Source: JBILCM01 sp044353165 (GTDB lineage: Bacteria > Bacillota > Bacilli > Paenibacillales > YIM-B00363). Taken from it: DNA of 42,538 nucleotides. The DNA is taken from assembly GCA_044353165.1 (NCBI GenBank), contig JBILCM010000014.1, positions 1-42,538 on the forward strand, read 5' to 3'. Below the pieces are notes generated by a model, which worked only from the letters and a program-made list of their open reading frames with translations, made no database searches and had not been told where the DNA came from. Made by a program: the position numbers and the translations under genes. Shown here in pieces: positions 7,885 to 15,812 of the stretch. Within the stretch, counting starts at the first letter, position 1; every line of letters starts with the position of its first letter.

Positions 7885-8820
7885 ATGATGAAATTGAACC
7901 AAGTTCCTTGGATCAGGTTGTTCGCTCTGATTGTCGTCTTTGCGGTGATCTCTGCTTGCAGTGCTGAACAAAGTTCACAATCGACGGAAGACAGGATGGT
8001 CAGCTCGAATGAGAGTAAAGCGATGCGTGAAGAGGCAATCGTTGCACCAAGTGAGGCAGACATGGCTCTCCCCGCGAGTAGCGGGAGCCGCGCAGCGTAT
8101 AGCCTGAATTCAATGAGCAAATCCGATCGCATGCTAATCTATACTGCCAATGTCACCTTGGAAACGGACAATTACGCGAAAGCTTCCATTGCCGTTCAAG
8201 ACCTGATCCATCTGTCCGGAGGCTATCTGGTGCAATTCTCTGAAGAGACCACCGCCCAAGTACAATCAGGGTATTTCACACTGAAGGTGCCGGCGGGCAG
8301 TTTCAACGGATTTCTTAAGAAACTTGAAGAGATTCCACACCTCACATTCAACCGGAGCATGAACGCACAAGATGTATCCGAGGAATATGTCGATCTCGAG
8401 TCGCGGTTGAAGGCGAAACAAGTGGTCGAACAGCGCCTGCTCTCCTTCATGGAGAAAGCCGTGGGGACGGACAGCCTGGTGCGCCTCTCGAATGAGCTCG
8501 CGACCGTTCAAGAAAACATTGAAGTGTTGAAGGGACGTATGAAATACCTGGATCACCATGTCGCTCACTCGACAGTCGAGCTACGACTATATCAGCAATT
8601 GAAATCGAGCACACTGTTAGGCGTATCGATGCCCAATCTAGGGGAACGCATGGCAGGGACGCTAATGCAGAGTCTGAACGTGATGATCAGCGTCGTTGAA
8701 GGTTTGATTGTGTTCATCGCCGGTCTGATTCCGGTAGTACTTCTGGGCGGCCTGATCGGTGTACCGATCTACCGCGTTGTGCGGCGTCGCGTGAAGCAAG
8801 CAAAGCAGTCAGATGAATAG
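7885..8820 (+). CDS. DUF4349 membrane-anchored lipoprotein
   Basis: About 311 residues with a lipobox (VFAVISACS) and a polar linker. A DUF4349 domain follows, from SDRMLIYTANVTLETD through the KVPAGSFNGFLKKLEE motif and DVSEEYVDLESRLKAK to a coiled-coil region (LVRLSNELATVQENIEVLKGR). A C-terminal transmembrane segment near VFIAGLIPVVLLGG ends in a basic tail. The start at 7885 or 7888 is chosen because GGAGGGG lies at 7875-7881; an ATG at 7867 overlaps the serpin stop but has no site. DUF4349 proteins are envelope proteins of unknown function, often linked to cell-envelope stress or anti-sigma systems, in line with the ECF-like promoter before the serpin. Confidence 0.88.
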   Translation: MMKLNQVPWIRLFALIVVFAVISACSAEQSSQSTEDRMVSSNESKAMREEAIVAPSEADMALPASSGSRAAYSLNSMSKSDRMLIYTANVTLETDNYAKASIAVQDLIHLSGGYLVQFSEETTAQVQSGYFTLKVPAGSFNGFLKKLEEIPHLTFNRSMNAQDVSEEYVDLESRLKAKQVVEQRLLSFMEKAVGTDSLVRLSNELATVQENIEVLKGRMKYLDHHVAHSTVELRLYQQLKSSTLLGVSMPNLGERMAGTLMQSLNVMISVVEGLIVFIAGLIPVVLLGGLIGVPIYRVVRRRVKQAKQSDE

Positions 8821-8840
8821 CAATGATGGAGGAAACATGG

Positions 8841-9491
8841 ATGAAGGTAGAAATATGGTCTGATTTTGTATGTCCTTTCTGTTATATTGGCAAGCGGCAC
8901 TGGGAGGAGGGATTATCAAAGTTTACGCATCGTGACCAAGTAGAGGTGGTATACAGAAGCTTTGAATTAAATCCGACCTTGCCTCGTGATGGAAATCCGA
9001 ATGTTCATGAGATGTTGTCAACGAAGTATGGTATGAGTTTGGAGCAGGCCAAGGCGAGCACACATGACATCACCCAACGGGCCCGTGCGGTCGGATTGGA
9101 TTTTCACCTTGAACAAAGCATCCAAACGAACACATTCGATGGACATCGGCTTGTCCATTATGCCTTCACACAAGGAAAGCATGACGAGATGACAGAGCGC
9201 TTGATGAAAGCTTATTTCACGGAAGGCTTGCATATAGGTCATGAGGATACGCTTCTAGCGTTAGCAGTTGATGTGGGGTTGGATCGCAACGCAACGCTAC
9301 GCGCACTCACCGAAGGGCAATATGGCGATGCAGTTCGTACAGATGAAGCAGAGGCAAGAGAGATTGGTGTGCGGGGTGTGCCGTTCTTTGTCATGAATCG
9401 GAAATATGCGATTTCAGGGGCGCAACCGAGTCATGTGTTCATGAATGCGTTAGAGCAGGTATGGGAAGAGGAACAACAGCTGAGGTTGTAG
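8841..9491 (+). CDS. DsbA-family oxidoreductase, FrnE-like
   Basis: A 216-residue thioredoxin-fold protein with a CPFC redox motif at residues 11-14 in VEIWSDFVCPFCYIGKRHW and the helical insertion typical of the DsbA/FrnE group. The cis-proline segment is GVRGVPFFVMNRKYAISGAQP. It has no signal peptide, so it acts in the cytoplasm as a disulfide or polyketide-type oxidoreductase. The ATG at 8841 has GGAGGAA at 8828-8834; the upstream ATG codons at 8823 and 8826 have none. It is followed by a terminator, so it closes this transcription unit. Confidence 0.92.
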   Translation: MKVEIWSDFVCPFCYIGKRHWEEGLSKFTHRDQVEVVYRSFELNPTLPRDGNPNVHEMLSTKYGMSLEQAKASTHDITQRARAVGLDFHLEQSIQTNTFDGHRLVHYAFTQGKHDEMTERLMKAYFTEGLHIGHEDTLLALAVDVGLDRNATLRALTEGQYGDAVRTDEAEAREIGVRGVPFFVMNRKYAISGAQPSHVFMNALEQVWEEEQQLRL

Positions 9492-9532
9492 AATGTTTCA
9501 GTGTGCTATGTTCTAATCAACGTTACACGTGA

Positions 9533-9567
9533 GGTGTCAATGAAAGTTTCAGTTGACACTTTTTTTA
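9533..9567 (+). terminator. Rho-independent terminator after the DsbA-like gene
   Basis: Stem GTGTCAATGAA (9534-9544) pairs with TTCA and TTGACAC (9548-9559, one bulged G), followed by a seven-T run. The descending arm also contains TTGACA, which fits as the -35 box of the tetR promoter. Confidence 0.8.
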
Positions 9568-9596
9568 ATCCATGTTATTTATTAATTAATAAATAA
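9553..9596 (+). promoter_or_regulatory. Putative tetR promoter with palindromic operator
   Basis: A consensus -35 TTGACA at 9553-9558 is 17 bases from TATTTA at 9576. A perfect 22-base AT-only palindrome occupies 9575-9596 and covers the -10 region. It ends 11 bases before the TetR start codon, the usual place for an autoregulatory TetR operator. The AT-only composition makes a chance palindrome more likely than for mixed sequence. Confidence 0.55.
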
Positions 9597-9607
9597 ATAG
9601 AGGTGAA

Positions 9608-10138
9608 ATGATGGCTCGATCGACAACCGCAGACCGGAAATCACAAATTTTGCATACGGCCATAGAGGTATTCGCGACGAATGGATTTTACAAGACGACA
9701 ACAGCTATGATTGCCAACGTTGCAGGCGTGACACAACCGTATCTGTTTCATTTTTTTAAGACCAAAGAAGATCTGTATTTAGCGGTTCTGGAAACGGGTG
9801 TTCAGAAAATTTATGACGCCTTCGAACAAGTTCAAGCCCCCCCACAACAACTAATGCTTCGAATGGGGGAGGTATTCCAACAATTACTTGAACAGCACCG
9901 CAACGAACTGTTATTAACGATGTTCTCTTTCACCACGGTAGAACCGCGAATTCGGCAAGTTGCCAAAGAAAATCACCTTCGCATGTTCGAGCTCATTAGC
10001 AACAAATTTGCTTCTGCGGGTATTCCGAATGCGGCCATGGTTGCCAAACAATTTATTGGAATGGGTTTGATGATCTCGCTCTCAAGTATGATTGAAGCGC
10101 CACAATTGTCGCCCTATGAGGAGGATGTGTCATGTTGA
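9608..10138 (+). CDS. TetR/AcrR-family transcriptional regulator
   Basis: A 176-residue repressor. The N-terminal helix-turn-helix reads AIEVFATNGFYKTTTAMIANVAGVTQPYLFHFFKTKEDLY, the standard TetR DNA-binding domain, and the rest is a helical ligand domain. GAGGTGA lies just before the tandem ATGATG. The stop overlaps the next start by seven bases, so it is coupled with the multi-pass membrane protein downstream, the likely target of the regulation. The palindrome directly upstream is the best candidate operator. The ligand cannot be read from the sequence. Confidence 0.92.
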   Translation: MMARSTTADRKSQILHTAIEVFATNGFYKTTTAMIANVAGVTQPYLFHFFKTKEDLYLAVLETGVQKIYDAFEQVQAPPQQLMLRMGEVFQQLLEQHRNELLLTMFSFTTVEPRIRQVAKENHLRMFELISNKFASAGIPNAAMVAKQFIGMGLMISLSSMIEAPQLSPYEEDVSC

Positions 10139-10899
10139 AAACATATTGGTTACATGGAAACCGAACACTATTGTGGACGGGGTCCATTCATTTGGGTCTT
10201 GCTCTTCTTTTTGTCATCTTATCGATGTTCGATCAACGACTCGTATTGGGTATACCGCTATGGATTAAACCGATTAAATTTGCCTTGTCGATTGGCATCT
10301 ATGTACTGACTTTGGCTTATCTCGTCCCGTATGTTACTTCTGCCAAGGCAAGATCGTGGATTGCCACCGGGACGGCTTTGTCGATGTTCGTTGAAATGGG
10401 ACTCATCTCAATACAAGCGGCCAGAGGAACGATGTCCCATTACAACATGGAGAATGCAATGGGCATTATTATTTACGCCATTATGGGTGTGTTTATTGCA
10501 TTTGCCTCGGCATTGCTGGTCGTGCTTGGCATTCGTCTACTTCGGGACCCGCCAACCGTGTGGACGACATCTTTCCGTCAAGCCGTTCAGATGGCGATCT
10601 GGATTACAGTTGTGGGCACAGTCATCGGCGGGTATATGTCTGCGCTCACCGGCCACACGGTTGGCGGTGCTGACGGCGGTGCGGGATTGCCCTTCTTGAA
10701 TTGGAGTACCCAGCTTGGGGATTGGCGCGTCTCTCACTTTGTTGGCTTGCATGGATTGCAAGTCTTCCTGATTGTAGGATGGCTGTTACGGCATCATCCT
10801 CGCGCTATCGCATGGCAATGGGTAGCTTGTGTGCTCTATAGTGCATTGTTACTAGCGACGATCGTGCTTACATGGTTAGGGCAGCCTGTTGTTCGGTAA
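10132..10899 (+). CDS. Multi-pass membrane protein of unknown function
   Basis: A 255-residue protein with about seven hydrophobic segments, among them LALLFVILSMF, FALSIGIYVLTLAYLV, GIIIYAIMGVFIAFASALLV, MAIWITVVGTVIGGYM, LQVFLIVGWLL and ALLLATIVLTWLG. I do not recognise a named family. Two short conserved-looking stretches are GIPLWIKPIKFALSIG and DWRVSHFVGLHGLQ, the latter with two histidines near the membrane, which could bind metal or heme. It overlaps the tetR gene and is probably controlled by it; this could be a stress or efflux-type function, but the sequence does not show it. Confidence 0.8.
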   Translation: MLKTYWLHGNRTLLWTGSIHLGLALLFVILSMFDQRLVLGIPLWIKPIKFALSIGIYVLTLAYLVPYVTSAKARSWIATGTALSMFVEMGLISIQAARGTMSHYNMENAMGIIIYAIMGVFIAFASALLVVLGIRLLRDPPTVWTTSFRQAVQMAIWITVVGTVIGGYMSALTGHTVGGADGGAGLPFLNWSTQLGDWRVSHFVGLHGLQVFLIVGWLLRHHPRAIAWQWVACVLYSALLLATIVLTWLGQPVVR

Positions 10900-10915
10900 C
10901 ACAAGCGGAAGCTCA

Positions 10916-11128
10916 CTATCCATTCCATCTCGCGATCATCATAAGAACGAGTATGCTAATACCGTAAGCGATGAGCAACAAAATCGGCGTCCAAAGTACA
11001 TACCAAGCTCCGCGCAAATTCGGGAATTTTGCCTTCTGCCATCGACGGAACACAAGCAACAAGGGAATGAAGACGACAGCCGTGATGGCTAGTCCAATGC
11101 TAACAACCAACAGTGCTAACGATTCCAT
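10916..11128 (-). CDS. Small two-helix membrane protein
   Basis: A minus-strand 70-residue protein starting MESLALLVVSIGLAITAVVF, with two hydrophobic segments separated by a basic loop (FRRWQKAKFPNLRGAW). The second helix is LWTPILLLIAYGISILVLMMIA. GGAGG lies 11 bases before the ATG. An in-frame TTG at 11146 is possible but sits on the ribosome binding site. It converges on the preceding membrane protein gene and diverges from module A. Family unknown; the amphipathic pattern and ribosome site make a real gene more likely than a chance frame. Confidence 0.6.
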   Translation of the reverse strand: MESLALLVVSIGLAITAVVFIPLLLVFRRWQKAKFPNLRGAWYVLWTPILLLIAYGISILVLMMIARWNG

Positions 11129-11185
11129 GAAGATCTCTGCCTCCAATCTAGAAGTTCAAAATAACTTGGCCCAGTTGCGTGAAGA

Positions 11186-11250
11186 GTAAAAAAGAGTCAC
11201 TTCAATGTAAAAAAAAGAACGTACCGACCGCATTCGTGTGAAGTTATAAT
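11186..11250 (+). promoter_or_regulatory. Module A promoter 1 with tandem GTAAAAAA repeats
   Basis: GTAAAAAA at 11186 and again at 11207, exactly 21 bases apart. The second copy is part of AATGTAAAAAAA at 11204 that ends in AACGTA at 11223. A perfect TATAAT lies at 11245-11250 with no good -35 box, as expected for an activator-dependent promoter. The same arrangement recurs before the module A binding-protein gene at 15708-15772. The likely activator is the AraC-type response regulator at 14950. Confidence 0.7.
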
Positions 11251-11282
11251 GAATTGTGAATGAGCAGAGGGAGTGTGAAGCT

Positions 11283-12254
11283 ATGGGACCAATGACGGGA
11301 CAACCCGAGTCCTTCCAGAACATTGTAACGCAACGGGCCACGATTTTTAATATGAAACGAAAAGAAATGCTATGGTGTTATTTGTTTATTTTTCCACAAT
11401 TGATTTTATATTTTGCTTTCACTTTGTATCCCATTATTATGAGTTATGTTTATGCATTCTATGAATGGAATGGGTTTGAACCATTAACTGATTTTATATG
11501 GTTTGAAAATTTTAAAGAGGTGATTCTAGACCCGTTATTCTGGAATGCATTCAAGAATAGCTTTATCTTTATGGGTGCGATGATTTTTATTCAAGTCCCA
11601 CTAGCGCTTATTCTTGCTATTCTTTTTAATGCTTCATGGTTGAAGGGCTCCGCCTTTTATCGAACCATTTATTTTTTACCTGTCATCACGACGACAGCGG
11701 TTGTAGGGCTGGTCATGCGATTTATTTTTGGTGCTTACAAAGGCCTTGTGAATGAAGTACTCTTAAAACTTGGTGTCATTGAGATGCCGATTGACTGGTT
11801 GGGATCATTAGATCTTGCACTTCTTATTGTCATTGTCGTTGGAATTTGGAAATCATTCGGTATTAAAGTGATCTATTGGTTGGCTGGGTTGCAGTCATTA
11901 CCGAAAGAACTGTACGAAGCGGCAAAAGTGGATGGTGCGAATGTATTCCACGCGTTTAGGTACATCACCGTTCCGTTATTAATACCTGTTGGGAGCGTTA
12001 TTTTGTTGTTGTCAGCCGTCAATGCATTGCATGTGTTCGATTTGGTTCAGACGATGACAGGTGGCGGTCCGGCATTCAGGACGGATATGGTCGATGTGTA
12101 TATATATCGCTATGCTTTCCAAGGCGGCGGTGAAGCAAGGGTCGGATTTGCGTCTGCGGCGGGTGTTTTTTATGGCATTGCTATTCTAGTTGTGTCTGCC
12201 GTGTTTGGACTTCTGGTTCGATATACGGGTGCAAAGAAATCGCAACAGCATTAA
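11283..12254 (+). CDS. Sugar ABC transporter permease, MalF/UgpA type
   Basis: Membrane subunit of a carbohydrate importer (CUT1 group), about 323 residues and six transmembrane segments. Its EAA loop is ELYEAAKVDGANVFHAFRYITVPLL, and the end FDLVQTMTGGGPAFRTDMV is characteristic of MalF/UgpA proteins. The ATG at 11283 follows GAGGGAG; a GTG at 11256 is less likely because it would overlap the promoter's start region. First gene of module A, followed 22 bases later by its partner permease. With the module's binding lipoprotein it probably imports an oligosaccharide. No ATPase gene is present. Confidence 0.92.
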   Translation: MGPMTGQPESFQNIVTQRATIFNMKRKEMLWCYLFIFPQLILYFAFTLYPIIMSYVYAFYEWNGFEPLTDFIWFENFKEVILDPLFWNAFKNSFIFMGAMIFIQVPLALILAILFNASWLKGSAFYRTIYFLPVITTTAVVGLVMRFIFGAYKGLVNEVLLKLGVIEMPIDWLGSLDLALLIVIVVGIWKSFGIKVIYWLAGLQSLPKELYEAAKVDGANVFHAFRYITVPLLIPVGSVILLLSAVNALHVFDLVQTMTGGGPAFRTDMVDVYIYRYAFQGGGEARVGFASAAGVFYGIAILVVSAVFGLLVRYTGAKKSQQH

Positions 12255-12276
12255 GCGATAAGGGAGAATGTTATGC

Positions 12277-13119
12277 ATGTTAACCTATAATGTTTGGAAG
12301 CGAATGTCCATTCTTTTCGTTCATCTTATGCTGGTGATCATCGGATTGATCTGGATATATCCGTTCATCTGGATGATTTCTTCATCATTAAAAACCAACG
12401 TTGAATACATCAGTGGCGGACTCAGTTTGTTACCAGAGGAAATTCAATTTGAAAACTATGTTCGAGCATGGGATGTTGCAAATTTTTCTACCTATTTCTC
12501 GAATACGGTGATCATCACGGTTTCGGTTGTTGCTATTGTAATCGCTGTATGTGCGATGACGGGTTATGCTTTAGGGCGTTATCGTTTTCCTGGTAGAATA
12601 TTTTTCTTAGGCATGATTACGGCAACACTCTTTATGCCTAAGGGATACACCATTATTCCGATTTATACGCTAGTCAATTTTTTGGGATTGAATAATACGT
12701 TAGCAGGCATTATTATTGCAGAAGTTGGCGGCGCTCATGTGTTGTTCATTCTGCTGTTCACTGCTCATTTTCGAGGGATCCCTAAGGAACTTGAAGAAGC
12801 ATCCAAAGTGGATGGGAGTGGATTCATACGGACTTTCGTCCAAATTATGTTGCCGTTATCGAAGCCCATTATTGCCACGACAGGTATTCTTCAATTTATT
12901 TGGGCTTGGAACTCCTTCTTATATCCACTAGTATTCTCTCTAGGGAAACCTGAGTTAAGAACGCTGGGCGTAGGCATGTTTCATTTTATCGGTGAATATT
13001 CGACGGATTGGACCGGTGCAACTGCAGCGGCTAGCATATCATTGATTCCCATCATTATCGTCTTTATTGTTTTTCAGCGTTACTTCGTAGAGGGCATTTC
13101 GGGTTCAATCAAAGGATAA
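12277..13119 (+). CDS. Sugar ABC transporter permease, MalG/UgpE type
   Basis: Second membrane subunit of the module A importer, about 280 residues, with six hydrophobic segments. The EAA loop is ELEEASKVDGSGFIRTFVQIMLP, and the N-terminal region IYPFIWMISSSLKTNVEY is typical of MalG/UgpE. The ATG at 12277 is preferred because AGGGAG at 12261-12266 is well spaced for it; the ATG at 12268 is almost on top of that site. It works with the preceding MalF-type subunit. Confidence 0.92.
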   Translation: MLTYNVWKRMSILFVHLMLVIIGLIWIYPFIWMISSSLKTNVEYISGGLSLLPEEIQFENYVRAWDVANFSTYFSNTVIITVSVVAIVIAVCAMTGYALGRYRFPGRIFFLGMITATLFMPKGYTIIPIYTLVNFLGLNNTLAGIIIAEVGGAHVLFILLFTAHFRGIPKELEEASKVDGSGFIRTFVQIMLPLSKPIIATTGILQFIWAWNSFLYPLVFSLGKPELRTLGVGMFHFIGEYSTDWTGATAAASISLIPIIIVFIVFQRYFVEGISGSIKG

Positions 13120-13124
13120 GGGTT

Positions 13125-14975
13125 GTGAGTTCCATGCGGAAATTCACGCAGATTTTGATGAATCAATTCCGGAATTTAAAACTCAACACCAAATTGCTCA
13201 TTACCTTCAGCCTTGTCAGTCTCGTGCCGCTTGTCTCGATATTGTTTCTCTCTTATTACAACTCAGCGAAAGTTCTGGAGCAGGAATTTGGCGCTTCTGT
13301 GATTGAAATTTCACGTCAAGTAGAGCGCCAATTGGATGCATTCGATGCAGAGATGAAACATATTTCGAACGTTGTTTTATTTAACAAAGATTTGCAATTT
13401 TTTCTCAGCATGGAAAAACATACGAACAACACGCAAGATGTCAATACCATTCGGTATCTTCGCATGTTTATCGGAGATTTGGTAACCATACGTCCGGGAC
13501 TTCGTGGAATTTTTGTCGTGAATGATCTCGGATTGGTGGTTTATGAAGCGAACGAAATGGCAGATCTGTCCTATGATTTCAACAGCGATCCTTGGTATGT
13601 GGAAGCCATAGCCAAACATAATTATGCATTGCTGCCAGCGCACCCCCAGACGTATGTCAAAGGGGATTCCGTCATTACCTATTTGGTGCGATTAACGGAT
13701 CATGCTGATTTTCAAGAAAAAGGCACATTGCTCATCGACTTTGACCCTGAATATATTTCCAAAATGAACGAGAACATTCATTTGGGTGAAACCGGTTACG
13801 TGTTTATGCTTACACAAGATGGGCAAGCGGTCGTTCCCAATCAACCCTCTCCATTCAATATTGCTCAGAATAAAGAGTTTCAACGTCTGATTAGCGGTCG
13901 AAGCGGTCATTTTCTTTACGAATGGAACGGTGAACAACTCCTGATCGGTTACTCAACTTCACAAAAAACGGGTTACAAGATTGTTGGTGCAGTCCCTTTC
14001 CATGAACTCGCATCCAGATTGGACTATTTTCGCAATATCATGTTCATCATAGGTGCCCTAGCTATTGGCATTATCCTTATTTTTTCCTCACAATTAAGCA
14101 GGATCATCACGGCTCCCTTGCGACGACTTCAGCAATACATGAAGGAAGTAGAGGGCGGTGACTTCTCATCAAGAATTCCAGTCGAGCGACATGATGAATT
14201 TGGTCTATTGGAGAAAAAATTCAATCGCATGGTCTCCCAATTGGACCAATTGCAGCATAAGGTTTCCATTGCACAAGTTCGGGAGTACCACCTGCAATTT
14301 TTGAACAAAGAGTCGGAGTTAAAGGCACTCCAAGCACAAATCAATCCCCACTTTCTTTACAACACCTTAAATACGATGTCTTGTATTGGTCAAGTGTACC
14401 AAGTTGATGAAATCTCCGTCGTGAGTGATGCGTTGGCCGGCATGTTTAAGTACAGTATCGTTGGCGGCTCCCATTCTACGATGGAAGAAGAAATTCAACA
14501 TGTAAAACATTACATGGAGATCATCCATGTTCGTTACCCGGATATGATTACTTGCCACTATCATGTGGAGGAACATTTTTTGGATCAACCGGTGCTGAAA
14601 TTGATCTTGCAGCCGTTAGTCGAGAATGCCGTCCTGCATGGATTGTTGCCTAGAAAAGGGAAAGGTCAAATTTGGATTTCCGTCTTGGAACGTAATGAAA
14701 CCATTCTTATAAGAGTCGTCGATGATGGAATAGGAATCGAGGAAGGGAAATTGGTATGGTTGCAGGACCAATTGTCCAATGAAGACAGTAATGAATTGAA
14801 CCGCAATAATTTAGGTTTGTACAATGTCAAACAACGTTTATTTTTGTATTACGGTACACAAGGGAAATTGCGTTTTGCGAGTGAGCCGGATCGTGGCATG
14901 GTGGTGGAAATCGCGATTCCCGTGGACAACCCAAAAGAGGGTGAGACGAATGTATCAACTCCTGGTCGTGGATGA
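13125..14975 (+). CDS. YesM-type sensor histidine kinase
   Basis: A 616-residue membrane kinase. TM1 lies near residues 22-44, an extracytoplasmic Cache-like sensor at about 45-300, TM2 at 303-322 and HAMP at 323-375. The His_kinase region is KALQAQINPHFLYNTLNTM with phosphoacceptor H409. The C-terminal ATPase domain has the N box LQPLVENAVLHGL and G boxes DDGIGIEEGK and NLGLYNVKQRL. The sensor probably detects the transporter's glycan or its breakdown product. GTG 13125 and ATG 13134 are both possible starts. Its end overlaps the regulator start by 26 bases, a clear sign of a cognate pair. Confidence 0.93.
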   Translation: MSSMRKFTQILMNQFRNLKLNTKLLITFSLVSLVPLVSILFLSYYNSAKVLEQEFGASVIEISRQVERQLDAFDAEMKHISNVVLFNKDLQFFLSMEKHTNNTQDVNTIRYLRMFIGDLVTIRPGLRGIFVVNDLGLVVYEANEMADLSYDFNSDPWYVEAIAKHNYALLPAHPQTYVKGDSVITYLVRLTDHADFQEKGTLLIDFDPEYISKMNENIHLGETGYVFMLTQDGQAVVPNQPSPFNIAQNKEFQRLISGRSGHFLYEWNGEQLLIGYSTSQKTGYKIVGAVPFHELASRLDYFRNIMFIIGALAIGIILIFSSQLSRIITAPLRRLQQYMKEVEGGDFSSRIPVERHDEFGLLEKKFNRMVSQLDQLQHKVSIAQVREYHLQFLNKESELKALQAQINPHFLYNTLNTMSCIGQVYQVDEISVVSDALAGMFKYSIVGGSHSTMEEEIQHVKHYMEIIHVRYPDMITCHYHVEEHFLDQPVLKLILQPLVENAVLHGLLPRKGKGQIWISVLERNETILIRVVDDGIGIEEGKLVWLQDQLSNEDSNELNRNNLGLYNVKQRLFLYYGTQGKLRFASEPDRGMVVEIAIPVDNPKEGETNVSTPGRG

Positions 14976-15708
14976 CGAAATATGGATGCGCAAAGGGTTA
15001 CAGAATCTTATTGGACATGCCGGTCTTGGATTCGCGGTGAAGGCAACAGCTAGTGATGGACAAGAAGCATTAGCGCTGCTCGAGAAGGTGTCGATTGATG
15101 CTGTGCTTACAGATATACGCATGGCTGGAATGGACGGCCTAGAGTTGATCAAAAACATGAGAGAACGACAGTGGAATCAACCGGTTGCTGTCATTACGGG
15201 ATACAATGAATTCGAATACGCCCGCACCGCTTTTCGGTTAGGTGCTGTGGATTACCTGCTTAAACCTATCAATAAACAGGAATTGTCTGAAGTTTTAAGG
15301 CATATCCATGGGCTGCTTGAGTTACGAAAGGCGGCGGGACAAACGCCAGTCAGACAACAATTACAACAAAGTACCCAAGGCATCGAATTGATCGCAACGT
15401 TGGTTCAAGTTATTAATTGTGATTATGATAAAGATTTATCTATTAGCTTACTAGCAGACCAAGCAGGCTTTAACGCGTCCTATGTGAGTCGCTTGTTTAA
15501 GCTAGAGACAGGCAAAGGATTTGTTCAATATTTGACAGAAATTCGAATCCAGAAAGCTAAAGATTTACTGCGATCCACAAGGATGAATGTATCTGAGATT
15601 GCAAAAAAAGTGGGATTTTGGGATGAACGGCATTTTAGCAGGCTTTTTAAGCGAGAACTTGGGAAAACACCGATTGAATTCCGCAATAACGAACAATTGT
15701 TGGATTAG
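14950..15708 (+). CDS. AraC-type response regulator, short YesN form
   Basis: A 252-residue regulator. The receiver domain is at 1-120 (acidic DDE at 8-10, phosphoacceptor D55 in AVLTDIRMAGMDG, conserved lysine in YLLKPI). A short linker leads to an AraC helix-turn-helix domain over the last 100 residues (LSISLLADQAGFNASYVSRLFK and MNVSEIAKKVGFWDERHFSRLFK). Typical YesN proteins are about 500 residues; here the central region is missing. The ATG at 14950 follows GAGGGTGA. Its stop codon touches the first repeat of the downstream promoter motif, and both module A promoters carry the tandem repeat expected of an AraC-type dimer site, so it is the likely activator of the module. Confidence 0.92.
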   Translation: MYQLLVVDDEIWMRKGLQNLIGHAGLGFAVKATASDGQEALALLEKVSIDAVLTDIRMAGMDGLELIKNMRERQWNQPVAVITGYNEFEYARTAFRLGAVDYLLKPINKQELSEVLRHIHGLLELRKAAGQTPVRQQLQQSTQGIELIATLVQVINCDYDKDLSISLLADQAGFNASYVSRLFKLETGKGFVQYLTEIRIQKAKDLLRSTRMNVSEIAKKVGFWDERHFSRLFKRELGKTPIEFRNNEQLLD

Positions 15709-15785
15709 TAAAAAAACAGCACGCAAATGTAAAAAAACAAACGTATGATTCTTGAAAGTCACAGATTACAATGAAAACGTAAACA
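15708..15785 (+). promoter_or_regulatory. Module A promoter 2 with tandem repeats and cre-like site
   Basis: GTAAAAAA at 15708 and 15729, again 21 bases apart, with AATGTAAAAAAA at 15726 ending in AACGTA at 15745. TACAAT at 15767-15772 lies 41 bases from the AATG start, exactly as in promoter 1. TGAAAACGTAAACA at 15772-15785 matches the CcpA cre consensus at all fixed positions but one, and it overlaps the last base of the -10 and the expected start of transcription. This suggests activation by the module regulator and catabolite repression. Confidence 0.65.
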
Positions 15786-15812
15786 TTCAAATGCAATGAA
15801 AGGGGATTCACA

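Noticed and set aside
10889..11092. 67-codon plus-strand frame after the membrane protein gene
   Set aside because: Polar, no family pattern, no ribosome site; the minus strand encodes a clean two-helix membrane protein with GGAGG site.
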